From assembly GCF_001610975.1 (NCBI RefSeq), contig NZ_CP013342.1:3543001-3607000 (forward strand): a DNA stretch of 64,000 nucleotides, given 5' to 3'. Under the pieces are notes generated by a model. It was given only the letters and a program-made list of their open reading frames with translations, ran no database searches and was not told the origin of the DNA. Position 1 is the stretch's first letter. Each line of letters opens with the position of its first letter. Shown here piece by piece: positions 32,579-41,411 of this stretch. Both the position numbers and the translations under genes were made by a program. This stretch comes from Sphingopyxis terrae subsp. terrae NBRC 15098. GTDB lineage: Bacteria > Pseudomonadota > Alphaproteobacteria > Sphingomonadales > Sphingomonadaceae.

Positions 32579-33370
32579 TCAGGCCATGCCGCGCGCCAGG
32601 TCGAGCCGCGATGCGTCGCCCACCTGGCTACCGCCATCGCAGTCGAGGATCGTTCCGGTGATATAGCTCGCGGCGGGCGAGCAGAGGAAAACCGCCGATT
32701 CGGCGACCTCCGAAACCTTGCCCCAGCGCTTCATCGCGATGCGGGCATAATGCGCCTCGCGCGTCGCGTCGTCGGGCGCGAGCCGTTTCATGCCCTCGGT
32801 GTCGGCGATCGGTCCCGGCGAGATGCCGTTGACGCGCACATCGGGGCCCCATTCGAGCGCCAGCACCCGCACGAGCTGGTTGATCCCCGCCTTCGCCGCA
32901 CAGGCATGCGCCTGCAGCGCCGAGGCATTGACCGCCTGCCCTGCGGTGATCGCGATCAGCGAGGCACCCGGCTTGTTGAGCAGATCGTGGCAGCCCCGAA
33001 ACACGTTGAAGGTGCCATTGAGATCGATATCGACCACGGTGCGAAAGGCGTTGGCCGACATGCCGAGCACCGGCGCGAGGAAATTGCCCGCGGCGCCCGA
33101 TATGACGATGTCCATCGGGCCGAACTTGTCCGCGACCGTCTCCATCACCCCGCGAATCGCGCCATAATCGCGCACATCGCCCGACAGCCCGATCGCGTCA
33201 TGGCCGATTTCGTCGGCGGCGCGGCGCGCCTTGTCGGGATCGCGCCCCGCGACGGCAACGCGCGCGCCCAATTCGGCAAAACGCTTGGCAATGCCAAGGT
33301 TGATGCCGCTCGTGCCGCCCGCGACGAAAGCGGTCTTGCCGGCGAGCAGATTGTCGCGAAAACTGGTCAT
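32579..33370 (-). CDS. SDR oxidoreductase, 2,4-dienoyl-CoA reductase-like
   Basis: 263 aa Rossmann-fold short-chain dehydrogenase. Cofactor glycines lie in GGTSGINLG (18-26), and GNFLAPVLGMSANAFRTVVDIDLNGTFNV resembles the dienoyl-CoA reductase subgroup. The usual YxxxK is HACAAK, with His in place of catalytic Tyr; peroxisomal dienoyl-CoA reductases show a similar replacement, which supports the call. A role in beta-oxidation of unsaturated fatty acids is inferred. Confidence 0.82.
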   Translation of the reverse strand: MTSFRDNLLAGKTAFVAGGTSGINLGIAKRFAELGARVAVAGRDPDKARRAADEIGHDAIGLSGDVRDYGAIRGVMETVADKFGPMDIVISGAAGNFLAPVLGMSANAFRTVVDIDLNGTFNVFRGCHDLLNKPGASLIAITAGQAVNASALQAHACAAKAGINQLVRVLALEWGPDVRVNGISPGPIADTEGMKRLAPDDATREAHYARIAMKRWGKVSEVAESAVFLCSPAASYITGTILDCDGGSQVGDASRLDLARGMA

Positions 33371-33488
33371 GGCCTCACTCTTCCCTTCGCTGTTTCAGCG
33401 CCTTCGCCCCGCGCCGCCGCCCCATGCGGGGTTGACGGATCGGATTCGGTCGCCTTTTGAAACGCAACCAGACAGCAAGGATGATCAG

Positions 33489-34355
33489 ATGGCAAGTGGC
33501 CCCACGTCGCACTCCTACATCTCGCAGCGGTTGAAGCTGCACTATGTCGATTGGGGCAATGCCGACGCGCCGCCCTTGCTTCTCGTGCATGGCGGGCGCG
33601 ATCATTGCCGCAACTGGGACTGGGTCGCCGAAAAGCTGCGCGATCGCTATCATGTCATCGCGCCCGACCTGCGCGGCCATGGCGACAGCGCCTGGTCGCC
33701 CGACGGCAATTACGACATGGACGCCTTCGTCTATGACCTGGCGCAGCTCATCCACCAGCTCGATCTGTCGCCGGTGACGATCGTGTCGCATTCGATGGGC
33801 GGCAATGTCGCATTGCGCTACACCGGGCTCTATCCGGACACCGTATCCAAGCTCGTCGCGATCGAGGGGCTTGGCCCCTCGCCCAAGCTGATCGCCGAAC
33901 GCCTCGCAACCCCGGTCGCCGACCGGTTCCGCAAATGGATCGACGACAAACGACAGGCGGCGGGCCGTTCGCCGCGCCGTTATCCGACGCTCGACGATGC
34001 GCTGGCGCGGATGATGGGCGAAAATGCCTATCTGACCCCCGAACAGGCGCGTCACCTGACCATCCACGGCGTCAGCCGCAACGAGGATGGGACGTGGAGC
34101 TGGAAGTTCGACAATTATCTCAACATCTGGTCGGTTTTCGATCTGTCGCACGACGAAATCGCGTCGCTGTGGGCGGAAATCACATGCCCGACGCTACTGC
34201 TCTATGGCGCCAACAGCTGGGCGTCGAACCCGGCGAAGGACGGTCGGATCACACATTTCAAGTCCGCGCAGGTCATCGAGTTCGAGAACGCCGGCCACTG
34301 GCTGCACCACGACCAGTTCGAGCGGTTCATGTCCACGCTAGACGATTTCCTCTAA
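33489..34355 (+). CDS. Alpha/beta hydrolase
   Basis: 288 aa single-domain hydrolase without a signal peptide. Oxyanion region LLVHGGRDH, nucleophile Ser102 in SHSMGGN, and a C-terminal His in AGHWLHHDQFE; the acid is probably the Asp/Asn region near the YGANSW strand. Substrate is unknown; the fold is shared by epoxide hydrolases and esterases. The ATG at 33489 gives the usual short N-terminus. Confidence 0.88.
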   Translation: MASGPTSHSYISQRLKLHYVDWGNADAPPLLLVHGGRDHCRNWDWVAEKLRDRYHVIAPDLRGHGDSAWSPDGNYDMDAFVYDLAQLIHQLDLSPVTIVSHSMGGNVALRYTGLYPDTVSKLVAIEGLGPSPKLIAERLATPVADRFRKWIDDKRQAAGRSPRRYPTLDDALARMMGENAYLTPEQARHLTIHGVSRNEDGTWSWKFDNYLNIWSVFDLSHDEIASLWAEITCPTLLLYGANSWASNPAKDGRITHFKSAQVIEFENAGHWLHHDQFERFMSTLDDFL

Positions 34356-34400
34356 TATTGGCCCCGAAGCCGCGCGATGGGCGCGCGCCGGGATCGGGCG

Positions 34401-35129
34401 ATGGCATATAGCGGACAGCTTCCGGCGCGGCAGCGCGCCCTGGCAGGCGGCGGCGCGGCCCTGGCCGCGCTGCTGGTCGGCGCCGCGCTCGTCAGCAGCC
34501 TCGACATTGCGGTAATCCGCAAGGCCGGCGAGGCGATCAGCGCCATCGCGCTCCCCGCACCGAAACCTCCGCCGACACCCGCGACCCCCGCTCCGGCGAA
34601 AAGCGACGCGGCGAGCGGCAAGGCGTCGGCGGCGAACCGCTTTGCCAAGGCCGCGGCGGTCGCAGCGCCCAAGCCCCGGATCGTCCCGCCCGAGCCGCCT
34701 CCGGTCGCGGCGGCACCGCAGCCCGGCAGCGGCAGCGATCCATCGGCGGGCGCGACCCCAACCCCGGGCCCCGGATCGGGCGCGGGCGGACGCGGCGACG
34801 GCACCGGGTCCGGCGGTGCAGGCAGCGGAACCGGCGGCGGCACGCGCGCCGTGTGGCGCAGCGGAACGATCGAAGATAATGACTATCCCCGTGAGGCGCG
34901 CCGCGCGCATATCGGCGGGGTCGTCGAAGTACGCTTCACCATCGAGGCCAGCGGCCGCGTCAGCGGATGCCGGGTCAGCCGATCGAGCGGCGATGCCTCG
35001 CTCGATTCGACCACGTGCCGGCTGATCGAGGCGCGCTTTCGCTTCCGGCCCGCGACCAATGCGCGCGGCGAACCCGTCGCCAGCCCCTATGGCTGGCGGC
35101 AGAGCTGGTGGCTCGAGCCACGGCGCTAG
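34401..35129 (+). CDS. TonB energy-transducing protein
   Basis: 242 aa from ATG 34401: an N-terminal membrane segment (about 17-37), a long Pro/Ala then Gly/Ser-rich periplasmic linker, and a C-terminal TonB domain with DYPREARRAHIGGVVEVRFTI (YP motif) and the closing RFRFRPATN. It transmits proton-motive force to TonB-dependent receptors. An ATG 24 bases upstream (34377) is possible, but the GGGA sequence is better placed for 34401. The siderophore receptor follows, so it may serve that receptor. No exbB/exbD in the window. Confidence 0.88.
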   Translation: MAYSGQLPARQRALAGGGAALAALLVGAALVSSLDIAVIRKAGEAISAIALPAPKPPPTPATPAPAKSDAASGKASAANRFAKAAAVAAPKPRIVPPEPPPVAAAPQPGSGSDPSAGATPTPGPGSGAGGRGDGTGSGGAGSGTGGGTRAVWRSGTIEDNDYPREARRAHIGGVVEVRFTIEASGRVSGCRVSRSSGDASLDSTTCRLIEARFRFRPATNARGEPVASPYGWRQSWWLEPRR

Positions 35130-35193
35130 TCACCGCCCCGCAGGCGAAGCCACACCCCGATCACTACCGCCACCTGCGACAAAGTCTCGACAT

Positions 35194-35213
35194 TATCGCG
35201 AACGATTCGCATT
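35194..35213 (+). promoter_or_regulatory. Candidate iron-responsive operator, copy 1
   Basis: TATCGCGAACGATTCGCATT contains the palindrome GCGAA-N3-TTCGC. The identical 20 bases occur at 41412-41431 upstream of the PepSY operon. It lies 66 bases before the GTG of the siderophore receptor. The location before two iron-type transcription units fits Fur or a similar regulator; this is inference. Confidence 0.65.
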
Positions 35214-35224
35214 ATTGTTGACTC

Positions 35225-35243
35225 TGCGAACGACTCTCAATAG
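35225..35243 (+). promoter_or_regulatory. Second, degenerate operator half before the receptor
   Basis: TGCGAACGACTCTCAATAG repeats the left half of the 35194 site (GCGAACGA) 28 bases downstream, with a weaker right half. It could be a second repressor site covering the receptor promoter. Confidence 0.4.
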
Positions 35244-35278
35244 CGGACCCCCAACAACAACCATAAGGGGGTAACACC

Positions 35279-37636
35279 GTGAAGCCTGTTTCTTTCCTCG
35301 CTCTCTCCTGCGTCGGCAGCCTCGTCAGCGCGCCCGCGCTTGCCGCGACCGCCGACGATGCGCAGGATGCGCCCGGCTATCGGGAAAATATCATCGTCAC
35401 CGGCACCAATGGCGTCGCGGTGGAAACGCCCAAATCGACCGCGCCGATCGTCGACACGCCGCAGACGGTGACCGTGGTGTCGGAGGAACAGATCAGGCAG
35501 CAGAATCTGCTCACGCTGCGCGACGCGCTTTCGACGATTCCGGGCATCACCTTCGGCGCGGGCGAAGGCGGCGGCGGCTATGGCGATTCGATCAACCTGC
35601 GCGGCTATTCGGCGAGCAACGACATCACCGTCGACGGCGTGCGCGACAGCGCACAGTACAGCCGGACCGACCCGTTCAACCTCCAGCAGATCGAAGTCTA
35701 CAACGGCGCCAACTCGGTCTTCAACGGATCGGGCAGCGTCGGCGGAACGATCAATCTCGTCAGCAAGATTCCCTTCGCGCGCGATGCGACGACGGTGCAG
35801 GCCGCGGTAGGCACCGACAATTATTATCGGGCGGCGGTCGACAGCAACTGGCGGCTCAGCGAGCTGATCGCGGTGCGCCTCAACGCCATGTATCATGAAA
35901 ATGACGTGCCCGGCCGCGACGTCGAATCCTATCAGCGCTGGGGCGTGGCGCCATCGATCACCATCGGCGTCGACAGCGACACCAGCCTGACCCTCGCCTA
36001 TATTCACCAGGATGACGACAACACGCCGATCTATGGCGTCCCCTATTTCCTGAGCGGCGTGAACGATGGCCCGCTGCCGGGGGTCGATGACAGCTCCTAT
36101 TTCGGCATCGTCAATCTGGACGAACAGAAGACCAAGGTCGACCGCTTCACCGCAACCTTCCGCCACGCGTTCAGCGATGCCGTGTCGATCCGTAACCTCA
36201 CGCGTTGGCAGCGCGTCCACCAAGATAGCCAGACGAGCGCGCCGCAGGGTGTCTTCTGCCTGGCCAGTGGCCTGCAGCCGATCGGTGCGGCGCCCGATGC
36301 GACCGTCGGCGTCCCCTGCCCCAGCGGCCAGGATATGCCGGGCAATTATTACCCCGCCGGACCGCGCGGACTGGTCCGCGATCAGCTAAACGAACTGCTC
36401 TACAACCAGACCGACCTCACCATCGTCAGCGGTACCAAGGGCGGCATCCACAACACGCTGGTCATCGGCGGCTCGCTGAGCCAGGAGGATTATTCGATCG
36501 AGGTTGCGCAATTGCTGCGCAACGCGGGCGGCGCCACGCCCAATCCCGTGCAGGGACCGATCAGCTTGTCGAACCCCGACACCTATTGGTCGGGCCCGGT
36601 CAATTATGTCCGCACCGGCAACAGCTATGGCGATACGCGCGGCTGGGCGATTTACGCCTTCGACACGCTCGAGCTGTTGCCGATGTTCGAACTGAACGCC
36701 GGGCTGCGCTATGAAAATTCGCGCGCCAAATTCCGCGCGGACACCATAACGACGCCCGCAACCGGCGCGGTCTACACCCGCGGCGCCGACCAGATAAGCG
36801 ACGAAAATCTCTTTTCCTATCGCGTCGGCGCGGTGTTCCACCCGGTCGAAAATGTCAGCCTCTATGCTGCCTATGGCAACAGCAAGACGCCGTCGTCGGC
36901 GACGGTCCGGCTCGGCTGCGGCACCAATTGCGATGTCGCGCCCGAAACCGGCCGCACTTACGAGATCGGGGCGAAGGCCGAGCTCATGGACAAGAAGCTG
37001 CTGCTCACCGCCGCTCTGTTCCGCAACGAACGCAGCAATTACCGCGTGCCGTCGAACGACGCCTCACTGCCCAGCTCGCTGCAGGTGCTCGACGGCAAGT
37101 CGCGCGTCGACGGCTTCGCGCTCGGCCTGACCGGCGCGATCACGCCCAACTGGTCGATCTTCGCCAATTACACCTATCTCGACGGAACGGTGCGGCAGAG
37201 CGTGTCGGACTATTGCATCGCCAACCCCGGCGGCGGCACCTGCACCAACAGCGCCGCGCTGCCCGATCCGCAGGCGGGCGACCGGCTGATCCAGACCCCG
37301 AAACATTCGGGCAGCCTGTTCACCACCTACACGCTGCCGTTCGGGCTGCAGATTGGCTATGGCCTGACCTATCAGGGCAGCTTTGCGACCAGCCAGCGCA
37401 ACATGGCGCAGCGCTCGCAATATTTCGTCGACGATTATCTGATCCACCGCGCGTTCGTGTCCTATGAATTCGGCAACGGCCTGGTGGCGCAGCTCAATGT
37501 GTCGAACCTGACCAACGAGGATTATTACACCGGCGTGCGCAACAATGTGAACAGCACCACCGGCGTCGTCACCGGCGGCTGGGCGACGCCCGGCGAGGAA
37601 CGCTCGGCGGTCCTCAGCCTCTTCTACCAATTCTGA
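35279..37636 (+). CDS. TonB-dependent siderophore receptor (catecholate type)
   Basis: 785 aa outer-membrane receptor. Signal peptide about 1-22 (ending ALA), TonB box region ENIIVTG, plug domain (DTPQTVTVVSEEQIRQQN, LRGYSASNDITVDGVRD, VFNGSGSVGGTINLVSK) and a beta-barrel ending in Phe (LSLFYQF). The plug sequence resembles Fiu/catecholate siderophore receptors. The start is GTG 35279 with AGGGGG about 9 bases upstream. Candidate Fur-type sites precede it, and a strong terminator separates it from the downstream dioxygenase gene. Confidence 0.95.
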   Translation: MKPVSFLALSCVGSLVSAPALAATADDAQDAPGYRENIIVTGTNGVAVETPKSTAPIVDTPQTVTVVSEEQIRQQNLLTLRDALSTIPGITFGAGEGGGGYGDSINLRGYSASNDITVDGVRDSAQYSRTDPFNLQQIEVYNGANSVFNGSGSVGGTINLVSKIPFARDATTVQAAVGTDNYYRAAVDSNWRLSELIAVRLNAMYHENDVPGRDVESYQRWGVAPSITIGVDSDTSLTLAYIHQDDDNTPIYGVPYFLSGVNDGPLPGVDDSSYFGIVNLDEQKTKVDRFTATFRHAFSDAVSIRNLTRWQRVHQDSQTSAPQGVFCLASGLQPIGAAPDATVGVPCPSGQDMPGNYYPAGPRGLVRDQLNELLYNQTDLTIVSGTKGGIHNTLVIGGSLSQEDYSIEVAQLLRNAGGATPNPVQGPISLSNPDTYWSGPVNYVRTGNSYGDTRGWAIYAFDTLELLPMFELNAGLRYENSRAKFRADTITTPATGAVYTRGADQISDENLFSYRVGAVFHPVENVSLYAAYGNSKTPSSATVRLGCGTNCDVAPETGRTYEIGAKAELMDKKLLLTAALFRNERSNYRVPSNDASLPSSLQVLDGKSRVDGFALGLTGAITPNWSIFANYTYLDGTVRQSVSDYCIANPGGGTCTNSAALPDPQAGDRLIQTPKHSGSLFTTYTLPFGLQIGYGLTYQGSFATSQRNMAQRSQYFVDDYLIHRAFVSYEFGNGLVAQLNVSNLTNEDYYTGVRNNVNSTTGVVTGGWATPGEERSAVLSLFYQF

Positions 37637-37643
37637 TTGCAAC

Positions 37644-37677
37644 CCCGGGCGCGGCGATTGCCGCGCCCGGGCTTTTC
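37644..37677 (+). terminator. Rho-independent terminator after the siderophore receptor
   Basis: Perfect 12-bp stem (left arm 37644-37655, loop GATT, right arm 37660-37671) followed by CTTTTC. It ends 16 bases before the PiuC gene, so that gene depends on partial read-through or a promoter in a very small space. Confidence 0.85.
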
Positions 37678-37692
37678 GGCTTAGTAACGCGC

Positions 37693-38376
37693 ATGATCCG
37701 CATCATTCCCGACCTCATCGATGCCGAGGGCGTCAAGGCGCTCCGCACCATCCTCGACCGCGCCGACTGGATCGACGGCAACGAGACGTCGGGACCGCAG
37801 GCGGCACTGGCCAAGCGCAACCAGCAGCTTCCCGAATTCGGCGACGCGGCGGTCGAGGCGGGCCGGATGGTGATCGACGCGCTCGGCCGCTCGCCGCTGT
37901 TCATGGCGGCGGCGCTGCCGCTCAAAATCTATCCGCCTTTCTTCAACCGCTATTCGGGCGGCGAGGCGTTCGGCGATCATATCGACAATGCCGTGCGGAT
38001 GCGCCGCGGCACCGATTTCCGGATTCGCAGCGACCTGTCGGCGACGCTGTTTCTGGCCGACCCAGACAGCTATGAAGGCGGAGGCCTGGTCATCGACGGC
38101 ATGGCCGATGCGCCCGGCGTCAAGCTCCCCGCCGGCCACCTCATCCTCTATCCGTCGAGCACCGTTCACCGCGTCGAACCGGTCACGGGCGGCGTCCGTG
38201 TCGCCAGTTTCATGTGGATTCAGTCGATGATCCGCGATCAGGCGCAGCGCAACCTGCTGTTCGACCTCGACCTGGGGGTTCAGGGCGCCGCCGCGGCAAT
38301 GGGTCAGGGCGATCCGACCGTCGTCCGTCTGACCGGCGTCTATCACAATCTGCTGCGCCAATGGGCCGACGCCTGA
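37693..38376 (+). CDS. Fe(II)/2-oxoglutarate PKHD-type hydroxylase (PiuC/YbiX-like)
   Basis: 227 aa dioxygenase of the PKHD family. Iron ligands His96 and Asp98 (FGDHIDNA) and His159 (SSTVHRVEPV), and a 2-oxoglutarate-binding Arg near 169. Genes of this type commonly follow TonB-dependent siderophore receptors and are iron-repressed; the exact substrate is not settled. Full length for the family. Confidence 0.92.
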   Translation: MIRIIPDLIDAEGVKALRTILDRADWIDGNETSGPQAALAKRNQQLPEFGDAAVEAGRMVIDALGRSPLFMAAALPLKIYPPFFNRYSGGEAFGDHIDNAVRMRRGTDFRIRSDLSATLFLADPDSYEGGGLVIDGMADAPGVKLPAGHLILYPSSTVHRVEPVTGGVRVASFMWIQSMIRDQAQRNLLFDLDLGVQGAAAAMGQGDPTVVRLTGVYHNLLRQWADA

Positions 38377-38389
38377 AGGCCTGGCGTTC

Positions 38390-39337
38390 CTAATCCAGCA
38401 TCGCGCGCCACTCACGCGAGACATATTCGCGGCCGTCCGCGATCATCTGCATCGCAAGACCCTGCGCATCGGCAAGCGCCATGCCCTGCTCAGGACCAAC
38501 GACGGTGAGCGCGGTCGCCCAGCCGTCGGCGATCATGCAGCTGCGATGCACCACCGTCACCGACGCCACGCCGTTGACGAGCGGGCGCCCGCTGCGCGGA
38601 TCGAAGCTGTGCGAATAATGGCGGCAGCCGTCGGTAAAGCCGCGCCGGTAATTGCCCGAGGTCGCGACCGACAGGTCGTGCAGCGCGAGCCGCCAGGGCG
38701 CGAGCGACTGGCCGGGCGGCGGCTCGACATCGACCCACCAGGGCTGTGCGTCGGGCTGCAGCCCCTCGCCGCGCAATTCGCCCCCGACTTCGATCAGGAA
38801 ATGGCGCACCCCGCTCGCGAGCAGCTGCTCGGCAGCAAGATCGGCGCCGAATCCCTTGGCGATCCCCGACAGGTCGAGCGCCGCCCCCGTCCCGCGCCGG
38901 ACGCGCGCCGCCGCGGCATCGAAGGCAATGTCAGGCGGTGCATCGGGCGGTGCGATCTCCGGCACCGCAGCGACCGGCCCCGCCGCACCGAAGCCCCAGC
39001 GTTCGGTCAGCAGCCCCAGCGCCGGATTGAACGCGCCGCCGCTCGCTTCGGCGATCGCGGTCGCCGCAGCCATCACGCGCGCAAATTCGGGCGGGATCGC
39101 GTGCCATTCCCCCGCGGGCGCGCGGTTCAGGCGCGACAGGTCCGATTCCGCTTCCCACTGGCTCATCTGCCGCACGACGCGATCGAGCGCGCGCCGGACG
39201 CTTTCGCCCGCCGACGCCGGTGCGTCGACCACCTGCAACGACCAGCTCGTGCCCATTGTCCGTCCCGAAAAGCTCCGGACCGGCACCCCCGGACGGCGCG
39301 CCGCAAAGGCGGCCGGCGTCAGCGCCCGGGGGATCAA
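38390..39337 (-). CDS. apbE: FAD:protein FMN transferase (ApbE)
   Basis: 315 aa flavin transferase that attaches FMN to Thr/Ser of exported proteins. Motifs: GRTMGTSWSLQ near 25-35, AFNPALGLLTERWGF, ALDLSGIAKGFGAD, and SHSFDPRSGRPL with the metal-binding region near the C-terminus (ADGWATALTVVGPE). The start is TTG 39337, 11 bases after the DUF4198 gene stop; the next Met (residue 28) would remove the conserved beginning. The N-terminus is not a clear signal peptide. Last gene of the PepSY-DUF2271-DUF4198-ApbE operon, so it probably flavinylates a member of that operon. Confidence 0.9.
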   Translation of the reverse strand: MIPRALTPAAFAARRPGVPVRSFSGRTMGTSWSLQVVDAPASAGESVRRALDRVVRQMSQWEAESDLSRLNRAPAGEWHAIPPEFARVMAAATAIAEASGGAFNPALGLLTERWGFGAAGPVAAVPEIAPPDAPPDIAFDAAAARVRRGTGAALDLSGIAKGFGADLAAEQLLASGVRHFLIEVGGELRGEGLQPDAQPWWVDVEPPPGQSLAPWRLALHDLSVATSGNYRRGFTDGCRHYSHSFDPRSGRPLVNGVASVTVVHRSCMIADGWATALTVVGPEQGMALADAQGLAMQMIADGREYVSREWRAMLD

Positions 39338-39348
39338 TATCCGGTCGG

Positions 39349-40179
39349 TCAGGGCGCCATGACCTCGAGCGTCGTCACATAGCTTGCGCGGCGGGCAAGC
39401 GGCGGCGGGCCGCCCTCGCCCTCTTCGCGCTCCGCCTGCGGCGTGGTGACGTTGAGCCAGTACATACCCGGTTCGAGCCAGCTGATCGCGACCTTGCCGT
39501 CAGCACCGGTCTTGAGGTCCATCTGGCCCAGCTGGTCGCGGTAGCGGATACCGCCCGGGATCACCGTGACGGGCAGGCCCGCCGCGGGCTTGCCGTCGAG
39601 CAGGAACTGAAAGGTCGCGGTTTCGCCCGCGAACAGATCATTGGGGTGCGTCACCGGCACCAGCTCGATCCCCTTGCCGGTCGGGGCGAACAGCGTCGTC
39701 GTCGGCTCACCCACCGTCACGAAAATCTCGTTGCGGTTGTTCGCCTCGGCGGTTCGCACATTGGTCGCCCCGGCGGGCAGGCGCTCGGCCAGATTGGCCG
39801 CCGTCGTCCCGCGCGGCAGGCGTTCGGTCTTGCCGTCCAGATCATAGCTGCCCATCAGCATGTCGGCGACCGAGGCGATGCGCCACGTCCCCTTCTGCGT
39901 CAGATGCACGTCGAAGGTGCTGCGATAGCGGCCGGTCGTCTTGTTCTCGATCGGCGCTTCGCTGCCGTCGGGCGCCCATGCCTTCATCGCGTCGAGCCGC
40001 AGCGGCTGATGCTCGAAATAGAACAGGTCGTTCGAAACGGCGGCATCGACCGTCACCCACGCATCGTCGCCCGACAGCACGGTCGAGGACGGCAGCATCC
40101 ATTGGCGGTGCGCCTGCGCGGGCGCTGCGGCGAAAAGGGCCAGCGCGGCACTCGCGGCGATCAGCAATCGGGTCTTCAT
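39349..40179 (-). CDS. DUF4198 exported protein (periplasmic, metal-uptake associated)
   Basis: 276 aa with a signal peptide ending AQA followed by the typical mature start HRQWMLPSS. The DUF4198 family has a beta-sandwich fold and is often annotated as a nickel- or iron-uptake accessory. Residues 215-250 (GADGKVAISWLEPGMYWLNV) resemble a carboxypeptidase-regulatory-like repeat. It lies 17 bases after the DUF2271 gene. The ATG 40179 places the signal peptide first. Confidence 0.85.
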   Translation of the reverse strand: MKTRLLIAASAALALFAAAPAQAHRQWMLPSSTVLSGDDAWVTVDAAVSNDLFYFEHQPLRLDAMKAWAPDGSEAPIENKTTGRYRSTFDVHLTQKGTWRIASVADMLMGSYDLDGKTERLPRGTTAANLAERLPAGATNVRTAEANNRNEIFVTVGEPTTTLFAPTGKGIELVPVTHPNDLFAGETATFQFLLDGKPAAGLPVTVIPGGIRYRDQLGQMDLKTGADGKVAISWLEPGMYWLNVTTPQAEREEGEGGPPPLARRASYVTTLEVMAP

Positions 40180-40196
40180 GATCGGTCCTCTCTGGA

Positions 40197-40727
40197 TCAA
40201 CGGAAGGAAATCGAAACGGTGCCAAGTTCGGCCTTGCCCGCCGCGCGCCCCCCGGCGCCGGCCTTGGCGGGCCAGCGGAACGGAATGCGCAGCAACTCGC
40301 GCCCGCCGACTTCGCGCGCAGCCTCGATCACCAGGACATAGTCGCCGGACGCCTGCGCGCCGAGCTGCGCGCGGCTGAAGGATATCCTGTGCGTGCCCGG
40401 CGCGCGCGTCGCACCCGTCACGCCATTGGCCGGAAAACGCATCGAACGGCCCGAGGCGCGCCACCACTGCCGCACGTCGCGCAGCCATTTGGTGCCCTCG
40501 TTATTCTTCATGTCATGGTCGTACCAGATCGCGACGGTCCTCGCGGGCGCGCCGGCCTTCTCTACCCAGATGGCGACATAGGGCCGATGATATTCGGCGA
40601 CCTTGATCTGCGGGATAGTGACGCTGACCTCCATCATCCCCGGATCGGCGGCGAGCGCCGGCGCCGACAGCGCCGCGCCCAGCCCCAGCGAGGCGCCGGT
40701 CAGGACGGATCGAAACTCGGTTTGCAT
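40197..40727 (-). CDS. DUF2271 exported protein with predicted FMN-attachment motif
   Basis: 176 aa: signal peptide about 1-26 (ending ALA), then the DUF2271 domain with WYDHDMKNNEG, WLRDVRQWWRASGR and NGVTGATRAPG at 101-111. The segment NGVTGAT matches the D/N-x-x-T-G-A-T pattern that ApbE enzymes modify, so Thr107 is a candidate covalent-FMN site. This would make the protein a periplasmic electron carrier between the PepSY membrane protein and a final acceptor. The motif is seen; modification is inferred. Confidence 0.82.
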   Translation of the reverse strand: MQTEFRSVLTGASLGLGAALSAPALAADPGMMEVSVTIPQIKVAEYHRPYVAIWVEKAGAPARTVAIWYDHDMKNNEGTKWLRDVRQWWRASGRSMRFPANGVTGATRAPGTHRISFSRAQLGAQASGDYVLVIEAAREVGGRELLRIPFRWPAKAGAGGRAAGKAELGTVSISFR

Positions 40728-40736
40728 GGCATCTCC

Positions 40737-41378
40737 TTAATGGATGAAGAGGATCGCGATGGTGGCGGGGATCGCCACCCCCGCGCCGACGAGCGGCCAG
40801 GTGCTCTTGCGCTTGGCCGAATGAAGCTGAAGCAGCACAAGCCCGGTCAGCGCGAACACCAGGCAGGCAAAGGCGAATATGTCGATGAACAGGCTCCACG
40901 CGCCGCCCGAATTGCGCCCTTTGTGCAGATCGTTGAGATAGGAAATCCAGCCGCGGTCGGTGATTTCCGCGGTGGCGGCGCCCGTCGCGCGATCGATCGC
41001 GACCCAGGCATCGCCGCCGGGACGCGGCGCGGCCATGTAGACCTCGTCGGCGGACCATTCGGCTTCGCCCGCACGGACCGGAAAATTCGCCTCGACCCAC
41101 GCCGCAACCGGCGCGGGGAGCGTCCTCTTGCCGTCCGCCGGGTCCGCCGCCGCCAGCGCTTCGAGCAGCGACGCCGGCAATTGCGCGCTACGCTCGGCGA
41201 CGCGCGGTGCCCCCTCTATATCGGCGGCATGGTTCAGCGTGAAACCGGTGATCGCGAACAACAGCAGCCCGATCAGGCTGATAGCCGAGCTCATCCAGTG
41301 CCACATGTGAAGCTGTTTGAGCCAGAAGGCGCGGCGGCTCTTCTTGGTCGGCGTGCGCGTTGGGGTCGGTGCGTGCAT
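40737..41378 (-). CDS. PepSY-associated membrane protein
   Basis: 213 aa with three membrane segments (about 27-50, 150-170, 185-205) and a periplasmic PepSY-like domain between the first two. It carries the typical KQLHMWHWMSSAISL entry into helix 1 and the NDLHKGRNSG motif before helix 2; His residues in these helices are heme-binding candidates in PepSY reductases. First gene of the flavin operon. The ATG 41378 starts 34 bases downstream of the candidate iron operator. A GTG at 41411 would overlap close to that operator and is less likely. Confidence 0.85.
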   Translation of the reverse strand: MHAPTPTRTPTKKSRRAFWLKQLHMWHWMSSAISLIGLLLFAITGFTLNHAADIEGAPRVAERSAQLPASLLEALAAADPADGKRTLPAPVAAWVEANFPVRAGEAEWSADEVYMAAPRPGGDAWVAIDRATGAATAEITDRGWISYLNDLHKGRNSGGAWSLFIDIFAFACLVFALTGLVLLQLHSAKRKSTWPLVGAGVAIPATIAILFIH

Positions 41379-41411
41379 GGAGGAGAGAGGCCCTTGAAAT
41401 TTGGCCCTCAC

